DNA of 64,000 nucleotides from Heterohyrax brucei (Eukaryota; Chordata; Mammalia; Hyracoidea; Procaviidae). Numbering within the stretch: the first letter of the stretch is position 1; every line of letters starts with the position of its first letter. Both the position numbers and the translations under genes were made by a program. Location: contig CM053156.1 of NCBI GenBank assembly GCA_028571685.1, forward strand, positions 87,299,049-87,363,048. Direction: 5' to 3'. This document shows, one piece after another, positions 33,501 to 45,992 of the stretch. Under the pieces are notes generated by a model that made no database searches, was not told where the DNA came from, and was given only the letters and a program-made list of their open reading frames with translations.

Positions 33501-33645
33501 GGAGCCCTGGTGGTTCAGTGGTTAAAAGCTTGGCTGCTGGCCAAAGGGTCAGCAGTTCAAGTCCACCAGGCGCTCCTTGGCAGCCCCCCTGGGGCAGTTC
33601 TCCTCTGACCTGTAGAGTCAGGAGGGCACTGGGTTTTATGGGGTT
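33501..33645 (+). mobile_element. AfroSINE
   Basis: GGAGCCCTGGTGGTTCAGTG, GTTCAAGTCCACCAGGCGCT and TAGAGTCAGGAGGGCACTGG identify a plus copy. It shows a small deletion in the tail. Confidence 0.93.
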
Positions 33646-33856
33646 TAGGTGAACTGAGAAGGGCAGGAAAATCAGTCAGACCCCCGGCCCCCACCCCGCC
33701 CCGTATATGTATTTAAGAGCTCAAAGATTACGATTATTTCGGGGTGAGGGTGAGAGATGGATGGGGAGTTTTCTGAACTGCGTTATGTGACGCAGGAGAT
33801 TCAAATTCCGTGGCGTCTCGCCTGCGGCGGCAATGGCCGCGCGTTCCGCTGCGCGC

Positions 33857-33871
33857 AGCGCCCCCTGCCGG
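33857..33871. promoter_or_regulatory. CTCF-like motif
   Basis: AGCGCCCCCTGCCGG closely fits the CTCF core as remembered. It lies in a small CpG-rich patch (33780-33870) at the edge of a C-rich minisatellite. Occupancy is unknown. Confidence 0.5.
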
Positions 33872-34075
33872 CAGCCCCTGCCGACACCCCGCCCGCTCCG
33901 CTGACACCCTATCGTCACCCCCCTGACACCCCCCTGCCGGCAGCCCCTGCCAACACTCCCCCGCCGACACCCTGTCGACACCCCCCTGACGCCCCCCCCG
34001 CCACCCCCTGACGCCCCCCCGCCGCTACCCCCCTGGCGCCCCCCCGCCGCCACCCGCATGCCGGCTGAACCCTCA
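33868..34075. repeat. C-rich minisatellite
   Basis: Imperfect units built on CTGACACCCC, CCGACACCC and CTGACGCCCCCC repeat over about 200 bases with a strong C/G strand bias. The minus strand translates to Gly/Arg low complexity and is not a gene. Confidence 0.8.
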
Positions 34076-36356
34076 AACCCCCACCTGAAGCGTGTTTTCC
34101 GAATGTCCATTAGTACATTTTGCCCGAAACCCAGTGCCGCGTCTTTCCAAGGAGGCTATAGGGGAAACCCCTTTAAAGCTGGGCTGCCTCTAGCTGTTTA
34201 TAGTTAAACATTTACGTGACTTCTTTTTTAGCTCTTGAAAGGGGAACAGAATAGCCGATTTCTGCTTTACAAAACCAATGGCCAGGGAGGGTTTTCGGAT
34301 GGACGCTCCGGGCAGGGCCCCCCTTTCCAAGGGGAAGGTCTTTAGAAAGTTGAGCAGTGGGAATCCAGTCGTGGCTGGGCTCTTTGGGTGTGGTTTATGA
34401 GTGTGGGGGCTAGGGGGTTTACTCTTGGCTAGGGTGAGGAATGTGGGGGAAGCAGTGGGCAGAGGAGCCCCCTGTTCCCAGAGGCACCTAGGACCATGCG
34501 CCGAGAGCACCAGCTCTGAGGTTAGAGGGCTGTCATGCCAGGGGCTCTGGTCAGGAATTCCATGCACTTGCCAAGTAACTGGGGAAAGCCAACAGTGTGT
34601 TTCTTCAGAGTACTGTCAGTGTGGCGTGTGGCGGCTCTGCAGGGCAGTCCTGAGGTCCTGCCGTGGTCGCGGGGGGGCCTTGAGTTGGGTGGGTTACCTG
34701 AGAGAAAGCCAGGGGTCTCTGTTTTCGTCTAGACACAGGAGGGAACCCTGGGTGGGGGCCAGGAGCTAACAGGGCACTTGGGGGAGAGGCCTGTTCTCAG
34801 TCGTGGGACACACATCCCGAAACCTTCCTGACATCTCGGCCGGAGACTTTCACGACAGGTGGCAGGGGCATCCCTTCCTGTCTCTGTTTCTGGCCGTAAC
34901 ACCTGGACTCCTCAGACTCTGGGTCCGACCTCAGGTCTTGGGGCCGACTCAAAATGGGGTGCTTGTCTTGGAGTCTGCCAGGGAGGAGCTTGGCATTGAG
35001 GCAGGAGGGCCCCCGGGAAGGTGCCAGGGCTGCTGGGCTGGAGAGGGCCCCACCCTCCTTGTCCTCAGAGGTTTGCACACCTCCGAAACAGAGCAGCAGA
35101 AATCAGACTCCAAAGGAGTTCTCAAATTCTGTCTTCCTCCGACCCCTCTTCTGAGATTTTTTTTAAAATGAAGGACTCCTGGGGGTCTTTCTGAGCAGGA
35201 ACTGTATATCTGTATGATTTTTTCAAAGAAAAACAGGAGAACGTAATCTCGGCAGTGCCTGCAGAAACCATCAGAAAAGCAGCTGCCAAGGCGGCTGGCA
35301 GGTGGCGCTCGGCTGCTGGTCTTGGGAAGCTGGCTGAGAAGGCCGGCTCAGGCTGGCTGGCGCAGAAGCCAAAATCGGCATCCCCCTCCCCTAATCTTCC
35401 ATCCCAGAGACACAGCTGCCCCCCTCCAAGGCCAGGGATATTTTTGAAAGGCTTTCAGTTGAGCAATGAGCATCTGAGGACTCATCTTTTCACTTGTCAC
35501 GAGTGGCCCTCAAGACCTTATCCAGGGCAAGAATGCCCACTATCAGTGTGACCTCCAAGCTCACAACCCAGCCCCGCCGGGAACCTTGGCCCAGTCACTT
35601 ATCTCCTGGTCCCCGGCCTCCCGCCTCTGAAGACTGAGTTAGCTGTTCTGTTCTGTTCGTGTGGTCTCTTAACTGTCTGGTGTGAAAAGTTCAGTGGAAC
35701 AGGTGGGCTGCCGCCCACCCAGACACCCCTCCCGTTTAAGCATCTCTCAAGACAGCAGAGTGCACAGGCCCTCTTCTGCAAATAATTGATGATTTCTCAG
35801 TGCCCATCCCTAGGAGACTCTTTATAGGAAATAAAACTGAGGGTTTGCTGTCTTCCCCCCCCCCCCCCCAAATCAGGGGCTAGGAAAGAGATCCAGAGCA
35901 GCAAATGTCCACTTTCCACCAGGGATATCCAAGGAGGCTTCCTGGAGGAGTTGGCATGGGAAAACAGTCCCAGAGGGTGCAGGGAGATGAGAGGTAGAAT
36001 GGTGGGGGTGCTTAGTGCTTTTTTACTAGGAGAAAGGGCAGGCAGGGACCGAACCCTTGTTTTTATCATCCGGGAGAACCACCCTTAGGTTTTTCTGGGA
36101 TTCTAGAATGAGTTTCCATTTTTTTCCTTCACGAATGGCTTTCTACTTCTCAGTGTCTCAAACCCATAATGCACTGGGGTAAGAGGTCATTCTTGTGGTG
36201 ATGAATCTTCAAGCCCACCCCCCAAAGGGCAGGCCACCCGTCCACATTCAGGGAGGCTATGTCTGCTTGTACCTGGGGCCACTTTCCAGGACCTCAGGAC
36301 ATACAGGCTGCCTCTCCTCTCCTTGCTGTACCTCTGCCCTCCCCTTCAGCCACACT
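34076..36356. other. XLalphas intron
   Basis: No exon is supported. An old MIR-like segment is listed separately. A run of 17 C lies at about 35855-35871. Confidence 0.45.
35555..35640 (+). mobile_element. MIR-like fragment
   Basis: AACCTTGGCCCAGTCACTTA followed by CTCCTGGTCCCCGGCCTCCC and CCTCTGAAGACTG parallels the MIR core order. It is strongly diverged and the call is tentative. Confidence 0.45.
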
Positions 36357-36550
36357 GACCCAACCAAGCCTACCGCTGAGTCCTTTCCAACTCACAGCGA
36401 GTACAGAGCAGATTTGCCCTCATGGGGTTTCTGAGGCATGGGTCTTGATCTTGTGGACCCAGAAACCCACTGGTTCAACCCAGAAACCCAGAAACCCAGG
36501 TTCAACCCACTGACCACTGAGGGTGTAACCACCGGGCTACAGCTGCAAAC
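36357..36550 (-). mobile_element. AfroSINE with internal CAGAAACCCA expansion
   Basis: Minus-strand blocks CAACTCACAGCGAGTACAGA and CATGGGGTTTCTGAGGC identify the body. The part near the B-box is expanded by repeats of CAGAAACCCA and GGTTCAACCC at 36459-36512, so the element is longer than usual. Confidence 0.8.
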
Positions 36551-38507
36551 CCATGAGGTCATGTGTTTCAGATGCACTGCCCACAGAACGGACCTCCACG
36601 TCCCGTTCTTGCACACTTCCTTTCCCCCTCGTCTCTTCTAGGTCAAGGTCAAAGGACTGAATCAAAACCATTACCTGGAGGCAAAAGCCACCCCCCCCAC
36701 CAAAAATGTATATTTTTTTGAGTTAACAACATGACTACAATACCCCTCTCTTAGCCAGCATTCTCCAGACAACACCCCGTTTATATCGGAGGCCAGGTGC
36801 CCCAGCCCCCTAGGTGGGGGGCCGTGGAAGAAGGCAGGTAGACGCGGGGCAGGTGGGCTGCGCCTCTGGCGCCTTTCCTGGGCCCCTAAAGCCCACCAGA
36901 GGTCAGCAGAGAGCGGAGAATCACTGAAACGCCGCGCAGGACGTGGGGATAGCTTAGAATTCTCTAGATGAAAAAGTAGGGAGCCCCTCCAGGAGAGAGC
37001 CCGCGGTGAGGAGGGCCTTACTGGGGTTCGTCCCTCTCCTGCGCTCCCAGGGGCTCTGTGTTATCACCCGTCCTGCCATTCGATGCTCTCGTTTTGCGGG
37101 CGGCACTTTGCTGGGTGTCTTTGGCGGGTTTCTTTGCCAGCCCCCATCCTTCACTTCTGGGGGACCGTGCCCTCTCAGAACTCAGCATCTCTCTCTTGGG
37201 GCCAAGCTGCCCATTTTTGATTCCCATAGGCCTTGGAACTGAGGCTCCCCCCGACACTCCCCCCGTGTCTCTCCCCTTTCCCTGTAGACACCCCAGCTCA
37301 TGTGAAAAGGAGAGCTCAGGAAGCGCCATGTCACTTTTCCTTGTCTCCCTCTGCCCTGGAACCAGACGGAGGGACATCTGAAGGGGGCGCCGGCCACAGG
37401 GTCTGGCGGTTCTGCCCTCAGCTGCACCCCCACAGACAACACACCGGGCAGGTTTCTGCCCAGTGTCGCCCCGGTTCCCCTCGGCCTCTTTCCCAAGTTC
37501 TCTTCCTCGCTCAGTTCTTCCCGGGGCGGGAAAAGGGAGAAAAGAATCAACATCCTTGCCCTTGATTTCCCTTCTCTAAACATTTGACGTCCCAGGGTCC
37601 TTGTGAACTGTGGGCAGGTTAAAGCCGGCGGCCCCTTACTGCTGAGACAGTGACGAGAGAGGACAAGGAAGGAGGGCAAGCAGCTCAGAAACCGGTCCCA
37701 TAAAAATTCTTAAAAGGGGTGAGAACGAGTGAGCAAGAGAAAGAAAGAAAGGAAGAACCTCCTTGAGAAGGGACTGGAAGGTGACAGGTGCTTCTGGAGA
37801 CCCCAAGTGGGCCCCCAGGGGGGCTTCCAGCTCAGGGACAGCATCCCTCTTCTGTCCCACAGCCCTGAGGGGTCCCATCGGGTCCCATGCCTGGGAGGCC
37901 AGGGACTAGGCAGCTGGGAGTTTGTGTGAGGGACAGAGGCCATGGCCACCAGCCCCCGCCTACCCCCAACCGTGGTTCTCTGACCTCTGCCCCCTTCTTC
38001 CCAGCCGAAACAGGCCCCTTTTACTTTCCCAAATGTTTCTCTACTAATCCTAAAGTGATTGTGGAAATATTTTTGTGTATTAAAGATAGCAATAAACCCC
38101 CTTCTAGAACATTCTGATTTTGCAATGGTTTTCCCATGCCCTTCTTATCACATTTAAAGGTTTCGTTTGGTTTTAGGAAATCGGGTACACACGGGACCCT
38201 TTGGTCCTTTAAAAAAAACAAACCTAATCTTCCTGAATTCTTTGGGTCACTCATTTACCAGACACCAAACAAACCCTCAAGTTAAAAGCAAATACCTCAT
38301 ACATTAAGTATATATATCTTGGATGCTTGAGAAATCCTTAGAATGTTCTGGGTTGAAACCACTGGGATTTAGGCTCCAGCAGGACACTGTATGAATATTC
38401 CCCTTGGGTTTTTTTCCTTTTCTAGCTATCTTCCCCTCTGCCTTAAATAACAGGCTTTGCTCTCTTAGGGGAAACCATTCTATTCGGCAAGGAAGAATAG
38501 GGCTATG
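36551..38507. other. XLalphas intron
   Basis: No exon is supported. Several overlapping open frames around 37.0-37.6 kb on both strands lack coding bias. AAAGAAAGAAAGGAAG at about 37740-37755 is a short A/G repeat. Confidence 0.4.
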
Positions 38508-38660
38508 TTGGGTGCCATTGAGTCATTTTCAACTTGCAGAGCAGGGTGCCTCTGTGGGGTTTTCTAGGCAGCAGTCTGTACAGGAGCAGGTTGCCAGGTC
38601 TTCTTCCCGAAGGGCAACTCGGTGGGCTTACATCTCCATCCCCAAGGTTGGCAGCTTTGT
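38508..38660 (-). mobile_element. AfroSINE, strongly diverged
   Basis: GGTGCCATTGAGTCATTTTC, CTCTGTGGGGTTTTCTAGGC and CTTCCCGAAGGGCAACTCGG follow the minus-strand order but with many changes. Confidence 0.65.
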
Positions 38661-39714
38661 GCTTACCTGTTGCCCCCACTTGCCGGGGCTTTTGGGGGAC
38701 GGCTGAGGGGAAGAGATGAAGGGGAGACCAAGGATGGGACTGCAGTGTGCTGGGAGGCCTCGGGACACATGTCGCCCCCAGATGCAAATCCCTCATGCTG
38801 TACTCATGAACCACACAAGCAGAGACTTTTGGCTTCCCAGTATTAGTATGAGGAGAACATTCCACCAGGGCCTCTCTACCCTGTGCCTGCTTCATCAGCG
38901 CAAGTGAAAACATTTTGTTCCATGTGGCTGGGCTAGGCCCCATGCTCATGCCTGTTGATAATTTTTTTTTTTTAAAGTGCAACCCACAGAGGCAAAGCCT
39001 CCTCCAGGCCGCCCCAGCTTGGGGTCCTCCTCCAGCCTGCAGCTCTGAAAACCACGGGAAGTTCCTCTCTCCCAACTTGCCCAGAGTTAGAAATGGGTTT
39101 CTTGTTGCTCTGAGACTTGCCAAATGGCTGATTGCGAACCAGGGGCAGGAGAGTCAGGTGCTGTCCGCATAGCCAAGGCCAGGGGCTTGCCACACAGAGG
39201 CCTCTCAGGTAGGCCTTCTGTGACAGAGAGGGGTGTCTGGGGGAACAGGCCCCTGGCTGATGTTCCTCAGGAGAAAACAGAAAAAGGTGGTTGGGAAAAT
39301 CACTTTTGTGTAAGAAGGAACGTGTGAAAAGGAGTTTAGCATAGAATGACACACCTAATTAGGGGTCAACAGGGAGTCTATCATGCCTTCGAGATGAAAA
39401 CAGTTGTCCCAAATCAATTTTTCAATTTTTTAACTATTGGCAAATCTGAGGCTTACCTCATGTGTAGGTTGTGTCTGACTTGGCAAAGGGCATGGAATGC
39501 TGACTAGTGCTTGGTGAACACACACCCATTTTCCCTGACGGGTAACTCGTGTCCTCGGTTGTTGGTTAACTGCAGTCACAAAATAGCCTTGTTTTCCCTC
39601 TGCCTGTCTAGTAGCCTCTCTTAGCTCGCACTAGCCACCCATGTGTCCAGCACGCCTCACTGAAGGATGGCTTAATTCCTGCTGGGTCGGTGAGTAGGCC
39701 CTGACTTGGGCATT

Positions 39715-39800
39715 TTTATTTACAAATTCATTCATTCAATACATATGTAGCACACTAGTGACCGTCTGACTTTGCCAGAGACTTAAACCCAGGAAGCAAT
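39715..39800 (-). mobile_element. L2 3'-end fragment
   Basis: AATTCATTCATTCAATACAT followed by ATGTAGCACACTA is the reverse of the common L2 tail (a run ending in AATGAATGAAT). Only the end of the element is recognisable. Confidence 0.6.
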
Positions 39801-40452
39801 GGTGGGCCGTCTCCATGGAGTGCTGAAGTCAGGAATGGAGACAGTGTCTAAGAGGAGGTGGATTGTCAAAAAACAAACTTCTGCTACCTTCTATGAGTTT
39901 TCTAGCCCATTTGAGAGAGGAGCAAGTCAAAGTGGTGCTTACATAAATGTATCACCAGCACTGATAGTTCAGTCATAGGAAACCTGAAAGGACCTGTTTG
40001 GGCCCAAACAAACAGCAGTGTCTAGACCCAAGGCAGGCCCGACCACTGGCTCTCCGCACTAGCCCTGACTGACCACACACAGCGGTGAGTGGGTTTCCTC
40101 CAGGCCCAGAGTGGACCTTACGCCCCCTAAGTTGTCACTGCAGTACTGAAGAAGGCCTTGGCCCGGGAGGTGTTATCAGGAGGTTACTGGTGCTGCGAAG
40201 GGGCCAGGCTCGTGTCCAGAGCGCCTCTGAAGGCCCAGCCTGAGGTAGTGCTGAGAACTGCCTGTAGCCACCCTCCTGTCCCATCTCTGCTGGTTCAGGG
40301 TTCACACCAGGCCTCCTAGGGTCTTCCAGAACTGAAGGTGCTCATGGGGGCAGGTCCAGACTCTCCCACTGTCTGAGTGTAGGGTGGGAGAGCATCTGTG
40401 TGGCCAGGGGTCCTGATGTACAGTAGAGTGCTTTCCCATTACCTTTAGCTCT

Positions 40453-40645
40453 CCAGCTTAGAGCCCAGCTGCCCTTCTTCTCAGCAGCTAAGCTGCCTTC
40501 CGTCTTAGTGCCTGGCTGCTCTCCGTTTGAGGTCCTGGGCTGTCCTCTATCTTAAATTCTAGTCAAGTCACCTTCCATCTTACAACCTGGGCTGTCCTCC
40601 ACCTGAGATCTTGACTGCCCTCCACTTCAGAGCCTGAGCTTTGGC
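40453..40645. repeat. Degenerate ~24-base minisatellite
   Basis: About seven to eight units of the type GCTGYCCTCCRYCTTAGAGC CT follow one another with heavy divergence: AGCTGCCTTCCGTCTTAGTG, GGCTGTCCTCTATCTTAAAT, GGCTGTCCTCCACCTGAGAT, GACTGCCCTCCACTTCAGAG and others. It has no coding potential. Confidence 0.75.
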
Positions 40646-43059
40646 CTCTTTTTTCCCGTTACCTCATGTAGACAGAGAGAGTCTGTATTCAAGTAGTATA
40701 ATTAATTACCTATTATTGTGGAAAGACAATCACTTAACTTCCAGAATTTTATTTCCAACTTCTCTTTTGCAAATATTTTTAATTGATCTGTTCATTAACC
40801 TTGGAGTAGAGTCTTACCTATAGGTCTCCTGTAGAACTCAGCCCATGATATATAACCTTTACATGTTTTTTGAAAGTATTTGTGTACAGATAACTATTTT
40901 TCGTGCTAGATAAAAGACAAGGGAAGTTATTTTGTGTGTACATGACGCAACCAAGACCGATCCCAGATGGCAGGGCCTGGTTTTAGTCCATAATGAATAA
41001 GCTTTAGATTTACAGAATTATTAAGGTCTGGTGACTCCTTGTTTGTGGCATCTCAACACTCGGCACCTGAGAGGCTTTCAGAGCAATGAATGTGAATGAA
41101 ATATAATTTTCAAAACATAAGCTGGAGCCTAGATGTTGCCCCTTCTCCGTCTCCCTAGAGAAAGCATATGCTGCCCAAGTGACTTTGAAAACATTGTCTA
41201 GGACAGGTCACAGTCTCTGGGAATGCATAGTTGTGAGTAGCCAGTCGGTGGCTCATGACAGAGTGGCCTGCTAATGGTCCCCCACAGTCAACCTTGTACC
41301 CTTCTGCCGCGTCCAGACGATTCTAGTGGGATGCTGAGAGCTGTAGCCATTGTCTGAGGAAAGATTTGATAGAAAGGAGAAAACAAAAGCTCAGAGGATC
41401 TCGGGAAGCAGATGACCCATGGCTGGGACTCAGGCCTGGGTTTCTGACCTGGCTGTCTGAAGTCTGTGTCCAGGTATTCAGGGACAAGTGATTGCCGACG
41501 GGTACAGCTTGGTGTAGCAGGGGCAGGTTGGCCTCAGGCTGCCTTACCTCCCGGCAGGTGGCTGTGTTCAGTTCAGTTAATCCCATTAGCTGGCAAAGAG
41601 TTATGGGGCTGCTCCTGGGATCATCTGTATTTTAATAAAGAGCTCTGTGAGGCCCAAACCCTGACAGAGCCACATTTTTCCTAATAGTGCAGTCCTTACG
41701 AGTAGAATTTAAATAACAGCCACTGGGGAAGGCAGAAGGGGGACCCAGGCAGCCTCCTTCTCGTTCAGGGGTCCACTCCCCACCCTTGGTCCAGCCTGTC
41801 CCCCACCTGCCCCAGACCAAACCTGGGCCTCCACAGCAGCTGCCATCTCAGGGACCAGGTTTCCTCCCCCTTGGGCCCAGGCTGTGGGGCCCTGCCTCCC
41901 CAGTTCTCCAGGTCCCTAGGTGCCCTAGTGGAGTTGTGCCTGGTGAGTGGGGCCCAGGCTGATCACAGCGTTCCGGATGTGTGACTCACGGCAGCTCAGG
42001 TCATTGACAAGCTCCGTCATCTTTGCCAGGGTCAGTGCTTATGACACACAGAGTACTCAGAAAAGTGATTGGAGTTCTGTAAGGTCGTTTTACTTTCTTT
42101 TAAAGAAATAAAATGTGTGTGAGGGCCGAGAGGAGCAAGGAGGCCTGAGGCCAGCATGTCCACAAACAGCAGAGACAGACTTGTTTGTATGTTACATAAA
42201 CAGCCCCCAGTTGGCTCTCAGTGACACTGGCTTCAGAGGTGCCTTAATGACAAGTGATTTTATTGGGAGGGGGCGCTTGTAGCCGTCCTGACTTGCCAGG
42301 TACTGGCATTCCCATATAGAAACCTTCAGTCCTGCCAACAAGGTCCCCGGCATCACTTAAAAGGGAGTGCTCCCAGAGGCGTGATATTTAGGGAGAGGAA
42401 ATGAAGCTAATTTTGAGAGCTCCTAACACCTGAGTTTCCTTAAGACACAGGGAGTTGAAGGCAGGGATGACTATTCTGAATTCCTCACACGAGTGGTTTG
42501 GATAAATATCACAGGTTCTAAGGCAGAGCTCAGAATGACACAGGGCGGTGGGCTTCGGTCCTGCTGTTCTCTCTTTTTCCTTTTCCTCTGGATGTGATTG
42601 CGTCTCTCACCTGAAATGCTCTTTTCAGAAAGTTCTGCAGTGGTTAACAGGATCAGAGTGACATTTTTACAAAATGAGACACTATTGCCAGGAATTGAGG
42701 AAGAAGCCTGCCACTGCAGTACCTGTGAGAAACACGAGTGTCACCAAGCGTGGCTGGATAGCTCCGGCTTAGGAGGAAGGGACTTGATCGTGCATCTAAG
42801 TGATGGCTTTGTCTCAGACGGGCAGGCCGGGTGACAGTATTAAATATGCAGGGACGCTTCCCCTCTGAGCATGAAAGGCGTTTGGACTTTATCTTCCCAG
42901 ATTCAGAACTGACTCAGTCCAGAGCTCCTTCCCTTCCCCAGCCAGATAAGACAGCGGGGGTTAGGGGGGAGCAGGAGCCTCCCCCCGCACTCACTGGCCG
43001 CCCTGGCAGGGCCCACTGGCCGTCAGGGACCCTGCCCAGATCTGGAGACCTGAGGGGGC

Positions 43060-43320
43060 TGTCACGGCGGCACTGCACCTAGCTGCGGCGGGCTGGCAGG
43101 CTGCGGCGGCCCTGCCTCACCCCTCCCCGAATTCTGCGGCAAGCTCTGCTTGGATGGAGCGAAAATTGCCGTCTCTAAAGGGTCTGATCCCAGGCTGAGG
43201 AAGGGCCACTTTAGCAAATGAGGGAGAGTGGGAGAGGCCTGGAGAGGCCATTTCGCCGCGGCGAAAATCAGGCCTGCCATTTTCCCCGGCGGCACTTTAA
43301 TTAGGATGAAAGAACAAGAC
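43060..43320. promoter_or_regulatory. Isolated CpG-rich element with a perfect palindrome
   Basis: A short CpG-rich stretch in the middle of the long intron contains the perfect 16-base palindrome TTTCGCCGCGGCGAAA (43251-43266). It has three GCGGCA hexamers (43067, 43136, 43289), which are the reverse of the ZFP57 core TGCCGC. It also has two GCCATTT motifs and a TTTAATTAGG block. It looks like a regulatory element, but this is inference. Confidence 0.45.
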
Positions 43321-45026
43321 GTGCTTTGGGTTTCGACAGAGGAGGCTCGGGTGGGGGCCAGGGAGGGGGCTTTGGAGGGCGACACCAGCTGCCGAGGGCC
43401 CGGGTGCTGGGCAGCAGGCATCAAGCCTGGTGGAGCGAAGCCCCTTCCCCCTTGGTGGGCCCCAGCTACCTCCAGGCGGTTTAGGGGGGAGTCACACCTT
43501 GCATATTTAATGGTGGGTGTGGGGAGGGACTGGTCCCTAGGAAGAACTCAGAGACACAGGGGTCAGGTGTTGGCTTCTCCCTTCCCCCTTGGAGGAATGG
43601 GGTGCGACCAGAACTCACAGAGTTGGTCTTGTAGCCCTCACAGGGACTCACAGGGCTTCAGGCGGAAGTCTCACACACACTGGTGACAATTGTGTTTTCC
43701 TAAAAGGCAGCTCAAGAGGACATCCCAGGACCTGAGGCACAGACCCAGCACCGGTGGTCCTGGGGGTGATGTGCTGAGAGTGTGGGGGCGGGGCAGAGAG
43801 CAGGCATCCAGCTGTTGGCTGCAAGCTTCCAGCTCTGGCAGAGGCCGGAGCCTGCAATCTTCTCCAGGGTCCTTTCTCTCCAAGGAGGCCGGAGTTCTCT
43901 GCCAGCACCCAGAAGGCCTAGGCGAATAGGGGAGGTAGCATGCAGGGAGAAAATACAGGAGGGGGTCCCCAGACGTGGGCAGCTCAGGGAGCCTTGGCTC
44001 TGGGGAATGGAAAGGTAGGAAAGAGGGCAGACAGTGTGTCCGTGTCAGGGCCCAGCTCCCCAGAGCTGAGAGAGAGGCAAAAACACAGACAGGAGGCACA
44101 TGATGCTGACCTTGGTCCCTCCCACCTCCTCATCTGGGGACCCTTCCGTGGCCCACAGTGCCAAGTGCTGGCTGGCCCGGAGTGGCCCAGAGGGGAGGAC
44201 GTGGGATTTGAACCTGCTCCTCAGGGCTGCTTCTGTGTGACTCAATGGTAGAACGGCTCCGTCAGAAAGGTCCTCTGACCTGGAGTGACACACTGAGGGC
44301 CAGCTCTCTGGATGTGTCCTAAATGCCTCCCCCAGGGGGCACCTTAAGTAGCAATTTTTCCAGTCATGATTTTCTGGGGTGCCTTGTGTACCCCCCTTTC
44401 ATTGTCTGAGGCATCCCTAATCCTGATAGTTATTGATGGGTGATGGGTGAGCCAGCAGGGACTTGGGGCTCTGTTGCAGGTACACTTGGGACCATCTGTG
44501 CTCCCATTTATGGATAAAACCTACCTTGTTTCTTGTGCTTTCCAAGAGGACTATTAGCAAGCAAGAAGCCACAGCTGCAGGGTCTCCTAGGGAGCAGAGG
44601 GGGAAGGCCGTGGTCTTGAAACTGTGACAGGGCCTGCCAAGGCACTTGGGGAGATGCCCTCTCCCCAGGGCCACAGCAGCACCCCACCTGAGCCGCGTTA
44701 AACAGTACCTTCCTCGCTCATCCAGATGCAGGGTGATGCTCCTCGTTACAGATGCAGGAACATCCATCACTGGTTCTCAGGGATCGAGTCAGGGAGAGAT
44801 AGATGAGAATGCTGCTGTACCACAGACAGCAGGATCAGGAGCCTGCAGTTCAGTCTGGAAGGGATAAAGGGCAGACCTGTGATCCTGACTTCTGGCCCTT
44901 TGGGGGCTTGGATGTTTTATTTGGGGGTTCAGAGGCTTGGCAGAGCCTGGGAGGTCAAAGCCACTCCCATTTAAGAAACTGCATTAGCAGAACTGGAGGA
45001 TGTTTGTCCTCTATTAGAAATAAATA

Positions 45027-45200
45027 GGAGCCAGGTGGTGCAGTGGTTAGTGCTTGTTGCCAACCCATCGGGAGAGAGCCGTAGCAGCCTGCTCCTGAGG
45101 GTGACAGCTTGGAGACCCTGGGGTGGTGGTTGTCATTTGTCTTACAGGGCCACTGTTAGTCAGAATCAACAGGACGGCCATGGCTGTGGTTCAGTGGGGT
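45027..45200 (+). mobile_element. AfroSINE, diverged
   Basis: GGAGCCAGGTGGTGCAGTGG and the tail AGTCAGAATCAACAGGACGG are clear. The middle part is unusual. Confidence 0.88.
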
Positions 45201-45814
45201 TTTGTGATAGATAGGCACTGTAGTTCTTTGAGAAGCTGGATGGCAGGGTGGGGTGACTGTGTCAAGTCCTGTCTGACACCCTAGCCTCATTTTCAGGTCA
45301 TAATTAATATTGGGGGTGATGAGATGGCTTCTTGATTGGGGCTGTTCATGTTTCACAGATGACAGGGACAGCTCCTGTCCGCTTCCTGGCAGCAGAATGC
45401 CAAATAAATAGGAAAGATATAACCTTTAAAAAAAAAATCAGTTCCCATAGCTCCACTCTGTGGCCTTTTGACTCACAGAGCACATGGGAACACTCTGCTT
45501 TCCCTCATTAGAAAGACATGGCGCTTCCTGCCTCTCCAGGGCTTGGCGTCGCCTGCTGGGGTCTGACTCCAGTAACCTTTCTTCCTTGAGTTCTTGTCTT
45601 CTTGACACCGAAGCAGCCAGTCGGTGTGGGCAGAGGTTCAGTCGTGAAAAGCCATCTGGCTGTTTTGTTTCTGGGTGATCAGTGTCCTGAATATTGGGGG
45701 GGGGTGCAGTTCATCTCGCCACCTGCCCTGACGTCACACGTGTTGAGCAGTGCCGGGTGGGGGTGCCAAGGAGGCGTCAGGTGAGAGCGCCTGGCGCGGA
45801 GAGCTTGGGGCACA
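45201..45814. other. XLalphas intron
   Basis: No exon or further repeat is recognised. Confidence 0.4.
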
Positions 45815-45892
45815 GTCCTCACCCACCAGCAGCCCCTTGAAAGCCCTGGGGCAGTTCTGCCCTGCCCTAGAGGGCTGCTCCGGGTCAGCAGC
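45815..45892 (+). mobile_element. AfroSINE 3' fragment
   Basis: CACCCACCAGCAGCCCCTTG, GGGGCAGTTCTGCCCTGCCC and TAGAGGGCTGCTCCGGGTCA are the second half of a plus copy. The tRNA-like head is absent. Confidence 0.75.
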
Positions 45893-45992
45893 CACCCCGG
45901 GTGCTTAGGGCTTTCCAGAACTGCGGGCTCTGAAAGGTGAGGGGCGAATGGAGTGTCCGTTCAACTTGGGGCTTAGCTGTCACTGGGTCCCT

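Larger units (their letters stand above)
38661..45026. other. XLalphas intron, SINE-free, with a minisatellite and a CpG-rich element
   Basis: No exon is supported. Notable items are an L2 end at 39715-39800, a degenerate 24-base minisatellite at 40453-40645, and a CpG-rich element at about 43.0-43.4 kb. These are listed separately. Otherwise composition is ordinary intron. Confidence 0.45.
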
